DNA of 64,000 nt from the NCBI GenBank assembly GCA_001799845.1, contig MGUG01000005.1:1-64000 (forward strand). Reading direction: 5' to 3'. The translations under genes were made by a program, and so were the position numbers. Origin of the DNA: Elusimicrobia bacterium GWC2_64_44. GTDB lineage: Bacteria; Elusimicrobiota; Elusimicrobia; Elusimicrobiales; UBA9959. The notes below the pieces were generated by a model. That model was given only the letters and a program-made list of their open reading frames with translations, was not told where the DNA came from and made no database searches. Below, piece by piece: positions 57,513 through 64,000 of the stretch (position 1 is its first letter; each line of letters starts with the position of its first letter).

Positions 57513-58298
57513 TCAGGCCGGCTTCAGAAATTCGAAATTCCGCCTGCCGCAGCAGGAGCAGTCCGGCTTGCGCTCCGCGGCAACCGGGGAGGCCGTGCCG
57601 CGCCAGATATCCAGAGTGTGGAGTTTATGGCCTTCGTACGGCGCGCCGGTCAGGATCTTGATGGCCTCGGTCACCTGCAGCGACGCTACCCAGACCGCGG
57701 CCGCGTTGAGCACGCCGAAAGCGTCGCAGGTAGGCAGGCGGCCGCCGGCCGGCGGCAGTTCGAAGAGGCAGCGCAGGCAGGGCCCGACGCCCGGCCGCAC
57801 CGCCAGCACCATGCCGTCCACGCCCAGCACGCCGCCATAGACCCAGGGCTTGCCGGCCTTCACGGCGGCGTCGTTGAGCAGGAAACGCGTCTCGAAATTA
57901 TCGGCCCCGTCTATCACCAGGTCGGCCCGCCCGACCAGCTCTTCGATATTCCCGGCGGTAACGTTGACCACTACGGGCTCTATCTTTATCTCCGGGTTTA
58001 TCGCGCGCAGGCGGCGCGCTGCGGCCTCGGCTTTGGGCGCGCGCGCCTTAACATCGTTCTCGTCGTAAAGGATCTGGGTGGGAAGGTTGAAGAGCTGGAC
58101 GAAGTCCCGGTCGGCGACTATCAGCCGGCCTATCCCGGCGCGGGCCAGCAGCATGGCCTGGGCGCTGCCGAGGGAGCCGCAGCCCAGCACCAGGACAGAA
58201 CTGCGGGCCAGCTTATGCTGGCCCGCTGCTCCGATAAGGCTGAGCGCCTCATGCCGCGCGTAGCGCTCTCCTCCCGGGGAAGGGGTGTCGGCGGGCAT
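57513..58298 (-). CDS. moeB: E1-like adenylyltransferase (MoeB/ThiF family)
   Basis: 261 residues with the nucleotide-binding VLGCGSLGSAQA, the adenylate segment DGADNFETRFLLNDA and paired Cys zinc motifs (CLRC and CSCC). It activates the C-terminal Gly-Gly of a MoaD/ThiS partner with ATP. No rhodanese domain. Placed directly before xdhA, with a MoaD-like carrier at the other end of xdhB, it is probably the dedicated activator for this locus. The ThiF alternative cannot be excluded. Confidence 0.88.
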   Translation of the reverse strand: MPADTPSPGGERYARHEALSLIGAAGQHKLARSSVLVLGCGSLGSAQAMLLARAGIGRLIVADRDFVQLFNLPTQILYDENDVKARAPKAEAAARRLRAINPEIKIEPVVVNVTAGNIEELVGRADLVIDGADNFETRFLLNDAAVKAGKPWVYGGVLGVDGMVLAVRPGVGPCLRCLFELPPAGGRLPTCDAFGVLNAAAVWVASLQVTEAIKILTGAPYEGHKLHTLDIWRGTASPVAAERKPDCSCCGRRNFEFLKPA

Positions 58299-58309
58299 GA
58301 ACCGGTCTC

Positions 58310-59608
58310 TTAGAAAGTGAAACCCATGCCGACTATGAACTTGGCGCCGCTCAGGGTGATCGTGTCCTCTTCGCCGGAGATGCCGCGGTCGAACATGATA
58401 TGGTTCAGCTCGTAGCGCAGCTCCGTGACGATCTGGAAGTTCTTGCCGGCCTTGAAGCGGGCGCCTATCGGCACGCGGAACATGAAGCCGACGCCCATAT
58501 CTTCCACCGGGCGGCTGAAGATGGAAGAGTTGGTGAAACCCTTGGCGTACGGCAGCGTTATGGTATTCAGCGAGAGGCCGAGGCCGAGGCCGAAGTACGG
58601 GTCCACCTTGGGGGTGGGGATGCGCAGCAGCAGGTCGCCGCTGATGCCGAAGGTCTTTACGGTGGCGTAGTCGTTGGAACTGAAGGTGACATTGCCGCCG
58701 GACAGGCCGTTAAGGGCCCAGGCCGCGGTCTGCGCCTTTATATTGCGCTTCTCATAGGACAGCTCCAGGTCGCCGCCGACCGGGCCGTTGCCGAAGCCGC
58801 CTACGCGGAAGGCTATCGGGCCGGCGCCTTCGGTGAGCAGCTTGTCGAAGCGGACCGTGCGGAAATCCCTATTGGTCACAAAGGAGTCAACCTTGATGCC
58901 GAGGTCATTGGTGTAGGTATTATTGAGGGTGATATTGGCGTTGCTATTGTAGAACTCCAGCGCCATGTTGGGCGAGCCGAAGCCCATGAAGATGTCGAAG
59001 AAGCCGTAGGCGAACTCGCCGCGCGGGGCGCGCTGGGCCGGGGCGGGGGCCTGGTAGGGCTGCTGATACGAGGGCTGCTGGTAGGCCTGCGGCTGGACCG
59101 GCGCCGGCGCGGGAGCGGTGGCCGCGTCGCCTATCCAGTCCTTCTTCAGCGTGACCTGAGAGGCGCCTATGGCCTGCGCGGTCTCGGTCTTGATCAGGCG
59201 GGCGTTAACCTCTATCTGGCCGGCCTGCATCTCCACCAGGGTGCCGGTAACGATGGCTTCCACGCCTAAAACCTTGCCCAGCTGCTGCGCGCTGGAGGCG
59301 TCTATGGTGCCGGAGGCCTGGAGCTTCAGCTCGGCCATGACCTTGTCCAGCACGGAGCGCTCGATGATCTCGAACTTGTGCATATTGATCATCTTGATCG
59401 TCAGGCGCTCGGAGATGACAGAGCCGTCCTTGGCTGCGGCGCGGCCGTCGGCGTAGGAGAAGGGGATGATGGCTATCTTCTTGCCCTGCACGGAAACGCC
59501 GGCCTCGGTTATTTCCCTGGCCAGCAGGCTGTAATTATCCTCGGCGTAGGCTCCGGCCGCGCAGGCCAGCAGCAGAACAGCGGCAAGTGTTTTGGCAATA
59601 TTTTTCAT
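58310..59608 (-). CDS. FlgO/CsgG-like domain fused to outer-membrane barrel
   Basis: 432 residues with a signal peptide (MKNIAKTLAAVLLLACAAGAYA). Residues about 25-155 resemble the FlgO/CsgG nucleotide-binding-like fold (KKIAIIPFSYADGR, ERLTIKMINMHKFEIIERSVLDKVM, LGVEAIVTGTL). A Pro/Gln/Tyr-rich linker (about 165-200) leads to a C-terminal beta-barrel domain with an IVGMGFTF end. It seems to join a periplasmic assembly domain to an outer-membrane barrel. It lies within the molybdenum locus, but a functional connection is not evident. Confidence 0.78.
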   Translation of the reverse strand: MKNIAKTLAAVLLLACAAGAYAEDNYSLLAREITEAGVSVQGKKIAIIPFSYADGRAAAKDGSVISERLTIKMINMHKFEIIERSVLDKVMAELKLQASGTIDASSAQQLGKVLGVEAIVTGTLVEMQAGQIEVNARLIKTETAQAIGASQVTLKKDWIGDAATAPAPAPVQPQAYQQPSYQQPYQAPAPAQRAPRGEFAYGFFDIFMGFGSPNMALEFYNSNANITLNNTYTNDLGIKVDSFVTNRDFRTVRFDKLLTEGAGPIAFRVGGFGNGPVGGDLELSYEKRNIKAQTAAWALNGLSGGNVTFSSNDYATVKTFGISGDLLLRIPTPKVDPYFGLGLGLSLNTITLPYAKGFTNSSIFSRPVEDMGVGFMFRVPIGARFKAGKNFQIVTELRYELNHIMFDRGISGEEDTITLSGAKFIVGMGFTF

Positions 59609-59769
59609 GCAGTTATTTCCTCACGTTCCAACGGTCGTTTCAGGATCTTGCGGGCGGCAGGCGGTATTTACACATGCCCGGCCCTGTACGGCCCCCCGGG
59701 GCGGCACCCTACAATACAGTTATATCATATTCGGGTTTAATGGGGGTAGACTTACCCCGCCCGCCCCGC
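59609..59769. other. Intergenic region upstream of FlgO-barrel gene
   Basis: 161 bases; minus strand carries TATGATATAACTG (about 59713-59725) as a -10 candidate without a convincing -35. No gene seen. Confidence 0.35.
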
Positions 59770-60579
59770 TCACTTTACGGGTTTGTCCTTCATGTGGCCG
59801 CCGCCGCGCTTGTAATGGGTCTTCATGATCTCGGCCAGCACGGAAATGGCGATCTCCCCGGGAGCCTTGCCTCCCAGGTCCAGCCCGACCGGGGAATGCA
59901 CCCGGGGGTCCTTCAGGGGGTAAAGCTTCTTCTTGCCGAGCAGGCGGAAGATCTCCCCCACCTTGTCGCGGCTGCCTATCATGCCGATATAAGCCGCGTC
60001 GGTCTTCATCACGGCCTCCAGGCATTCCCGGTCCAGCGCGTGCCCGCGGGTCACTATCACGGCGTAGGTATCCTTGTCCACGCCCGCGGCCGCCACGGAC
60101 TTGTGCGGCATTTCATTGATGATGGCGAGCGCGCCGGGAAAGCGCTCTGCGTTGGCGAACTCCGCCCTGTCGTCGGCAACCAGGAACGGGTAGCCGGCCA
60201 GCCGGCAGGCCTCGGCGATCTTCACGCCTACGTGGCCGCCGCCAAGGATCAGCACCTTGAAAGGATTTTTATAAACGTCGATGAATACTTCCATCTTGCC
60301 CATGCAGATCATGCCGGTATTGCCCTTGGGCTTGAGGTCGAAGATGAATTTGCCGCCATCGCCACTGCTGATGCAGTCCACGGCCCGGCGGATGACCAGC
60401 GCCTCCACCGAGCCGCCGCCCACGGTGCCCTCTATGGAGCCGTCGGCGAAGACCAGCATCCTGGCGCCGGCGTCCCTCGGGGTGGAGCCGCCCACCGAGA
60501 TCACGGTAACAAAGGCGGCGGCGCGGCCCGCGTCTATGGCCTCGCCCAGCATTTTGATCAGGTTCTTTTGTTCTTTCAT
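59770..60579 (-). CDS. xdhC: XdhC/CoxI-family molybdenum hydroxylase maturation factor
   Basis: 269 residues. The N-terminal XdhC domain has GGSTPRDAGARMLV and GTVGGGSVEA; the C-terminal Rossmann domain has VLILGGGHVGVKIAE, VTRGHALDRECL and GMIGSRDKV. XdhC binds the sulfurated molybdenum cofactor and inserts it into the large subunit of xanthine dehydrogenase-type enzymes. It is encoded on the same strand as xdhAB, five kilobases upstream. Confidence 0.94.
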   Translation of the reverse strand: MKEQKNLIKMLGEAIDAGRAAAFVTVISVGGSTPRDAGARMLVFADGSIEGTVGGGSVEALVIRRAVDCISSGDGGKFIFDLKPKGNTGMICMGKMEVFIDVYKNPFKVLILGGGHVGVKIAEACRLAGYPFLVADDRAEFANAERFPGALAIINEMPHKSVAAAGVDKDTYAVIVTRGHALDRECLEAVMKTDAAYIGMIGSRDKVGEIFRLLGKKKLYPLKDPRVHSPVGLDLGGKAPGEIAISVLAEIMKTHYKRGGGHMKDKPVK

Positions 60580-60597
60580 AGATTATTTTTTACTATT

Positions 60598-62094
60598 TCA
60601 GGCCAGTTTAAATATCTCCAGCGCCTCGCTCTTGCCCTTGAGCGCCACTTTGCCCAGCGGCTCGAACTTTATCCCGGCGCCGAGCGAGGCCCGGGCCTTC
60701 TCCAGCGCCGTAGCGCTCACCACTATGTCCGTGTTGAGGTCCTTGGTCTTGGACTCCAACCGCGACGCGATGTTGACCGTGTCGCCTATGAAGGTATATT
60801 CCAGCCGCGCCGCGGTGCCGATATTGCCCGCAACCAGCTTGCCGCAGTGGATGCCGATGCCGAACTCCACCTTGCCCGGCGCCTCGCCCGAGGCGTTGAG
60901 ATCCTCCAGCGCGGCGCGCATGCCTATGGCGGCGCGCACCGCATCGGCCGCGAAATCGTCCGAGCCCAGCGCCGGCGTATAGATGGCCATCACCGCGTCG
61001 CCGATGAACTTGTTGATCACGCCGTTATGCTCCGCGATCGGCGGGGTGATATAGTGGAAGTACTTGTTGAGGAAGTCCACCAGATCGGAAGCGCTCATGG
61101 TCTCGCTGAGCGGGGTGAAGTTGCGGATGTCGCAGAACATCACCGCCGCCTCCATGTTCTCGCCGCCCAGGTTCACCTTCTTGTTGTGGATCAGCTCGCG
61201 CGCGATCTCGATGGACATGTACTTGCCGAAGGTATCCTGCAGCTCCTCGCGCTCTTTCAGGCCGTCCACCATGTCGTTGAAGCCGGCCTTCAGGTAGGCC
61301 ACCTCGTCGGCGAAATAGATGCGGCTCTTGGCGTAGTCGCCGCCGGCCACCCGGCGCATCCTGCCTATCAGCCCGTCCAGCGGTTTCTGTATGCCGTTGT
61401 AAACGCTGGTCAGGCCGCTGAAGAGAACCACGGAGGAAAGCCCCATCATCATGACCAGGTTGCTCCCGAGCGCGTCCCAGGCTACCCTGTTGAAGAACGC
61501 CGCATAGATCAGGATAAAAGGCAGGATGGCGAAGCCGGCTATCATTATCGACAACTTGATATAGACCGGCAGCGTGAAGCCGGCGCGCACGCGGTAAAGT
61601 TCCGGGCCGGAATATAGGGATTCCATCAGCGTCTTCTGCTTTGAAAGATTGGCGTCCACGTAGACCACCAGCAGCGAGATCTGGGCGAAGAAGGCCGCCG
61701 CCGCGGCGGCGAGCCGCGGCTTGTTCAGGAGCCCGGGCGCGAACAAGGCCGGCAGCAGCGAGACCGCCTGGGCGATGACTATCATCAGCAGGCCGTCCCT
61801 GTAGATATTGGTGATCCGGCGGCGGATCTTGTCCTTGAGGGCCTCGTCGGGCTTCTGGAGGTAAAGGTAGGCAGGCCTGCCCCAGAGGTAGACCATGGCG
61901 CACATGATCCCGAAGGACAGCCCTCCCACGCCGAAGCCCAGCCCCTTGTGCCCGCCCGGCGCGATGCCGGTCAGGGCCGTCAACGTCATGTCGGAGAAAA
62001 CGGAGCCGACGATGCTCAGCACGAACGGGATAACGAGGATATTGAAGAACTCCTGCAGTTTCTTCTTACGCTCGGCTTTTTCAGAATTCCCCAT
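60598..62094 (-). CDS. Membrane adenylate/guanylate cyclase (class III)
   Basis: 498 residues. Six or so hydrophobic helices in the first 230 residues, a HAMP-like segment (about 235-290), then a class III cyclase domain (about 310-480) with the first metal Asp in VMFCDIRNFT, the second in FIGDAVMAIY, and IGDTVNIASRLES with the transition-state Asn/Arg. The residues defining ATP over GTP were not resolved, but a Crp-type receptor at 41436 favours cAMP. It lies between xdhC and a transporter, 18 bases from xdhC. Confidence 0.92.
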   Translation of the reverse strand: MGNSEKAERKKKLQEFFNILVIPFVLSIVGSVFSDMTLTALTGIAPGGHKGLGFGVGGLSFGIMCAMVYLWGRPAYLYLQKPDEALKDKIRRRITNIYRDGLLMIVIAQAVSLLPALFAPGLLNKPRLAAAAAAFFAQISLLVVYVDANLSKQKTLMESLYSGPELYRVRAGFTLPVYIKLSIMIAGFAILPFILIYAAFFNRVAWDALGSNLVMMMGLSSVVLFSGLTSVYNGIQKPLDGLIGRMRRVAGGDYAKSRIYFADEVAYLKAGFNDMVDGLKEREELQDTFGKYMSIEIARELIHNKKVNLGGENMEAAVMFCDIRNFTPLSETMSASDLVDFLNKYFHYITPPIAEHNGVINKFIGDAVMAIYTPALGSDDFAADAVRAAIGMRAALEDLNASGEAPGKVEFGIGIHCGKLVAGNIGTAARLEYTFIGDTVNIASRLESKTKDLNTDIVVSATALEKARASLGAGIKFEPLGKVALKGKSEALEIFKLA

Positions 62095-62104
62095 TTATCG
62101 CCCC

Positions 62105-63343
62105 TTAAAAATATCTCAAGAATACCCAGTATATTATGCCATTTATCGCCGTCAGCGGGAGCCCGGCGCGCGCGAACTCCGCGAAGGTTATGGTCTGCCC
62201 CGCTTTCTTCTCGGCGTTCTGGATTATTATCACGTTGCTGGCAGCGCCCAGGATGAACATGTTGCCGGCAAAGGTGGACGCCGCGGCGAGCGCCATCAGC
62301 TCGGGCGTGCCCGCCCCGGCGTGGCGCAGCACGGGCAGGTAAAGCGCCACCAGCGGCACGTTGGAGATCAGCTGGCTCAGCAGCACGCTGACCGCCATGA
62401 TGGGCCCGAGGCCGGAGATGTCCGCCCCGGTGCGAGCTATCAGCCCCTGAAAAAAGCCGGTGTCCCACACGCAGCGCGTCAGCGCGAACATCCCGGCGAA
62501 GAAAGCCAGCGTGCTCCAGTCCGTTTTCCGCAGGATCTCGAAGCGCCGCGGACTGAGCAGCAAGCCAGGCGCGGCGGCGGCCAGGGCGATCCACGTCAGG
62601 CGGAAATCCAGCGCCGGGTTTATGGAGACCAGGATGATTTTGGCGGTGATAGCCAGCGCCAGCACGGCGGCCGTGAGCCTGGCCAGGCGGGCCAGGGCCC
62701 TGTCCTTCACCGGCTCCTGCGAATGGCTAAGTTTTGCGGCCGGGAATTCCCCGGGGTAGAAATGCCGCAATACCAGGAAAACCGCGCCGAGGTTCAGCAG
62801 CGTCGGGAGGGCGAGGTATTTAAAGAAGGTCAGGAACGGCGCGGCGAGTTCCCCCCTCACCGCCACCAGCAGGTTCTGCGGATTGCCTATCGGGCTCATC
62901 ACGCTGCCCACGGTTATGGAGAAGGCCAGCGCCAGCAGCAGCGCCTTCGGGGACAGGCGGTGCTTGCGCGCCAGCAGCAGCGCCACCGGCGTGCCGATGA
63001 TGGCCAGCGTGTCGTTCATCAGCAGGGCCGAGGCCAGCCCCATGAAGAACACGAAAGTCAGCAGCAACCCCGCTTCGGTGCGCGCGCGCTTGAAAACCTC
63101 GAACTCCGCGTGCGCGAGCCACCCGCTCAGCTCGAAGACCTGCCCCGCCGCGAACATGCCGAACAGGAACAGCATTACGTCCGAGTCCACGGCGGCGAGC
63201 GCCGCGGCGGGCCTGAGGTCTCCGGACAGCAGCACGGCGGCGGCGCCGCCGCACATCACCTGCCAGATCTCGAGACGATAGCCGCGCACCTGCCTGACCG
63301 CCGTGAGCAGGAAAACCGCGGCGAGGATGAGGACGGGGAACAT
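62105..63343 (-). CDS. ArsB/NhaD-superfamily ion transporter
   Basis: 412 residues with about 10-11 transmembrane helices. Ion-transporter (IT) superfamily features: SDVMLFLFGMFAAGQVF, LMNDTLAIIGTP and SPIGNPQNLLV, the last a loop typical of the ArsB/NhaD/CitM group. The substrate could be an anion (such as an oxyanion or dicarboxylate) or Na+/H+ exchange. Its genetic context with molybdenum-hydroxylase genes raises substrate import as one option (inference). It starts at the last base of the mocA stop (TGATG). Confidence 0.85.
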   Translation of the reverse strand: MFPVLILAAVFLLTAVRQVRGYRLEIWQVMCGGAAAVLLSGDLRPAAALAAVDSDVMLFLFGMFAAGQVFELSGWLAHAEFEVFKRARTEAGLLLTFVFFMGLASALLMNDTLAIIGTPVALLLARKHRLSPKALLLALAFSITVGSVMSPIGNPQNLLVAVRGELAAPFLTFFKYLALPTLLNLGAVFLVLRHFYPGEFPAAKLSHSQEPVKDRALARLARLTAAVLALAITAKIILVSINPALDFRLTWIALAAAAPGLLLSPRRFEILRKTDWSTLAFFAGMFALTRCVWDTGFFQGLIARTGADISGLGPIMAVSVLLSQLISNVPLVALYLPVLRHAGAGTPELMALAAASTFAGNMFILGAASNVIIIQNAEKKAGQTITFAEFARAGLPLTAINGIIYWVFLRYF

Positions 63344-63945
63344 CAGCCGGCTTTAACGAGGGCCTCGTAATCTTCCGGCGTGTCGATGTCGCGGATGATC
63401 CCGGTGTCCTTCACTTCCAGGTCGGTGATCCTGACGGAGGGATGGTGGGTCACCCAGTGCAGGCCTTTCTCGAGCGGCCCTTCGAAGCAGAGCGCGCGGT
63501 GCGCCGCCGGGATGAGGATGGGGTGCCCGCGCTTAAGTTTAGAATCAGCGGCCCGGAAAGCACGGGGAATGACGATGGTCTCTTTACTGTTGTTCCAGCT
63601 GTCGATGACCCGCTTGTAGGTTTCCCTGTCCACCGCCGGCTGATCGGCCAGGCAGACCAGGAAACCCTCGGCGGTTTCAGAGGCGTCCAGCAGCCCGCAG
63701 CGCAGCGACGAGAGCTGCCCGTGCTCCGGGTGCGGGTTGACGGTCACCTTCTCACCCGCCGGGGTCCAGCCGGCCAGGATCTCGTGCGAGTCTTTGCCCA
63801 GCACCACCACCCGGTCCTCTACGCCAGCCCGGCGCAGCGCGTCGCAGACATGCTCTATGAAGGGCAGGCCCCGCCACTGCAGCAGGGCCTTGGGCCGCCC
63901 CATCCGGGAAGAATCACCCGCCGCCAGTATAATAGCCGAGAGCAT
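63343..63945 (-). CDS. mocA: MocA-type molybdenum cofactor nucleotidyltransferase
   Basis: 200 residues with the nucleotidyltransferase opening AIILAAGDSSRMGRPKALL, GLPFIEHV, LVCLADQPAVD and RGHPILIP. MocA attaches CMP to molybdopterin to make the MCD form used by xanthine dehydrogenase-type enzymes; MobA, which uses GMP, has a different pattern. The presence of mocA with xdhC and xdhAB makes the Mo-hydroxylase assembly set nearly complete. Its ribosome site GGGGGACTAAGACC lies at the end of the upstream gene. Confidence 0.92.
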   Translation of the reverse strand: MLSAIILAAGDSSRMGRPKALLQWRGLPFIEHVCDALRRAGVEDRVVVLGKDSHEILAGWTPAGEKVTVNPHPEHGQLSSLRCGLLDASETAEGFLVCLADQPAVDRETYKRVIDSWNNSKETIVIPRAFRAADSKLKRGHPILIPAAHRALCFEGPLEKGLHWVTHHPSVRITDLEVKDTGIIRDIDTPEDYEALVKAG

Positions 63946-63949
63946 GGTC

Positions 63950-64000
63950 TTAGTCCCCCATGCAGATGCCGAGGTCGCGGGCGGTCACTATGCTGTCGCA
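63950..64000 (-). CDS. C-terminal fragment of an upstream gene
   Basis: An open frame entering from the right edge ends in TAA at 63950, four bases before the mocA ATG. The last 16 residues read CDSIVTARDLGICMGD. Too short to identify; the position suggests another gene of the molybdenum locus. Confidence 0.45.
   Translation of the reverse strand, partial: CDSIVTARDLGICMGD

Noticed and set aside
59587..61617. 676-codon plus-strand frame opposite xdhC and the cyclase
   Set aside because: Antisense to genes with intact catalytic motifs; Gly/His/Arg-rich composition typical of antisense frames in GC-rich DNA.
1..64000. tRNA, rRNA, insertion sequence or prophage genes
   Set aside because: I looked for CCA-flanked cloverleaf-like regions, transposase motifs and phage proteins and saw none that I could support.

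Overview
The window looks like a high-GC, diderm (Gram-negative-type) bacterial chromosome. Outer-membrane beta-barrels, lipoproteins, periplasmic cytochromes and cytochrome c maturation proteins support a double membrane. The mix of long NHL/fibronectin-III proteins with a FlgD-like tail, CsgG/FlgO-barrel fusions, exported rubrerythrins and paired sensor kinases resembles Elusimicrobiota, with deltaproteobacteria-like lineages as the alternative. There is no rRNA or other phylogenetic marker, so this placement is inference. I saw no tRNA, rRNA, CRISPR array, insertion sequence or phage gene.

Layout. 1-5.7 kb (minus): the signal-peptide end of a cut-off secreted protein, a giant NHL/FN3 cell-surface protein and a possible 65-aa ORF. 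5.7-7.05 kb: two response regulators, one with an AraC-type output domain. 7.2-17.1 kb (plus): the centrepiece, a tightly packed set coding for a ferredoxin-fused FAD/NAD(P) oxidoreductase, a diheme-b-type membrane protein, a 17-CXXCH cytochrome, a 33-CXXCH cytochrome built from exact 46-residue repeats, a predicted outer-membrane barrel, and the ResB/CcsA haem-ligation pair. Together they could carry electrons from cytoplasmic NAD(P)H across both membranes, i.e. a candidate extracellular electron transfer conduit. 17.2-19.9 kb: an intact and a degenerate ChaN-type protein, then 6-phosphogluconolactonase. 19.9-23.8 kb (minus): a five-gene overlapping operon (YtkA-like, porin-like, FMN-binding-like, ABC permease, ABC ATPase).

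24-35 kb is signalling: two large histidine kinases with almost identical catalytic cores pointing at each other around a receiver protein, a stand-alone MEDS protein, an HD-GYP phosphodiesterase and a kinase-like protein lacking the phosphoacceptor His. An exported rubrerythrin lies among them. 35-38 kb: gnd, zwf and a ferritin-like gene. With pgl at 19.2 kb, the whole oxidative pentose phosphate branch is present. 38-45.7 kb: MltC-like transglycosylase, a shortened Ku-like protein, an M48 protease, a second exported rubrerythrin, a Crp/Fnr regulator, lipoproteins, a Met-rich protein and a DUF4912 protein. 45.8-51 kb: stress and housekeeping genes, including a 56-residue desulforedoxin-like protein, an exported superoxide dismutase, a VOC protein, a HEAT-repeat protein, a ferritin-like protein, a dienelactone hydrolase and a CarF/TMEM189-type lipid desaturase. 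51-53.5 kb: HPPD-like dioxygenase and small proteins. 53.6-64 kb (minus): a molybdenum hydroxylase locus (xdhA, xdhB, MoaD-like, E1-like, xdhC, mocA) with a transporter, a nucleotide cyclase and a CsgG/FlgO-barrel protein.

Taken together, the genes suggest a respiratory organism with heavy cytochrome c use, a strong periplasmic oxygen-defence set and cyclic-nucleotide (cyclase plus Crp) and c-di-GMP (HD-GYP) signalling. Promoters of TTGACA/TATAAT type, several intrinsic terminators and a recurrent motif (GCGGAAATAAGTCAA) shared by four intergenic regions can be read directly.
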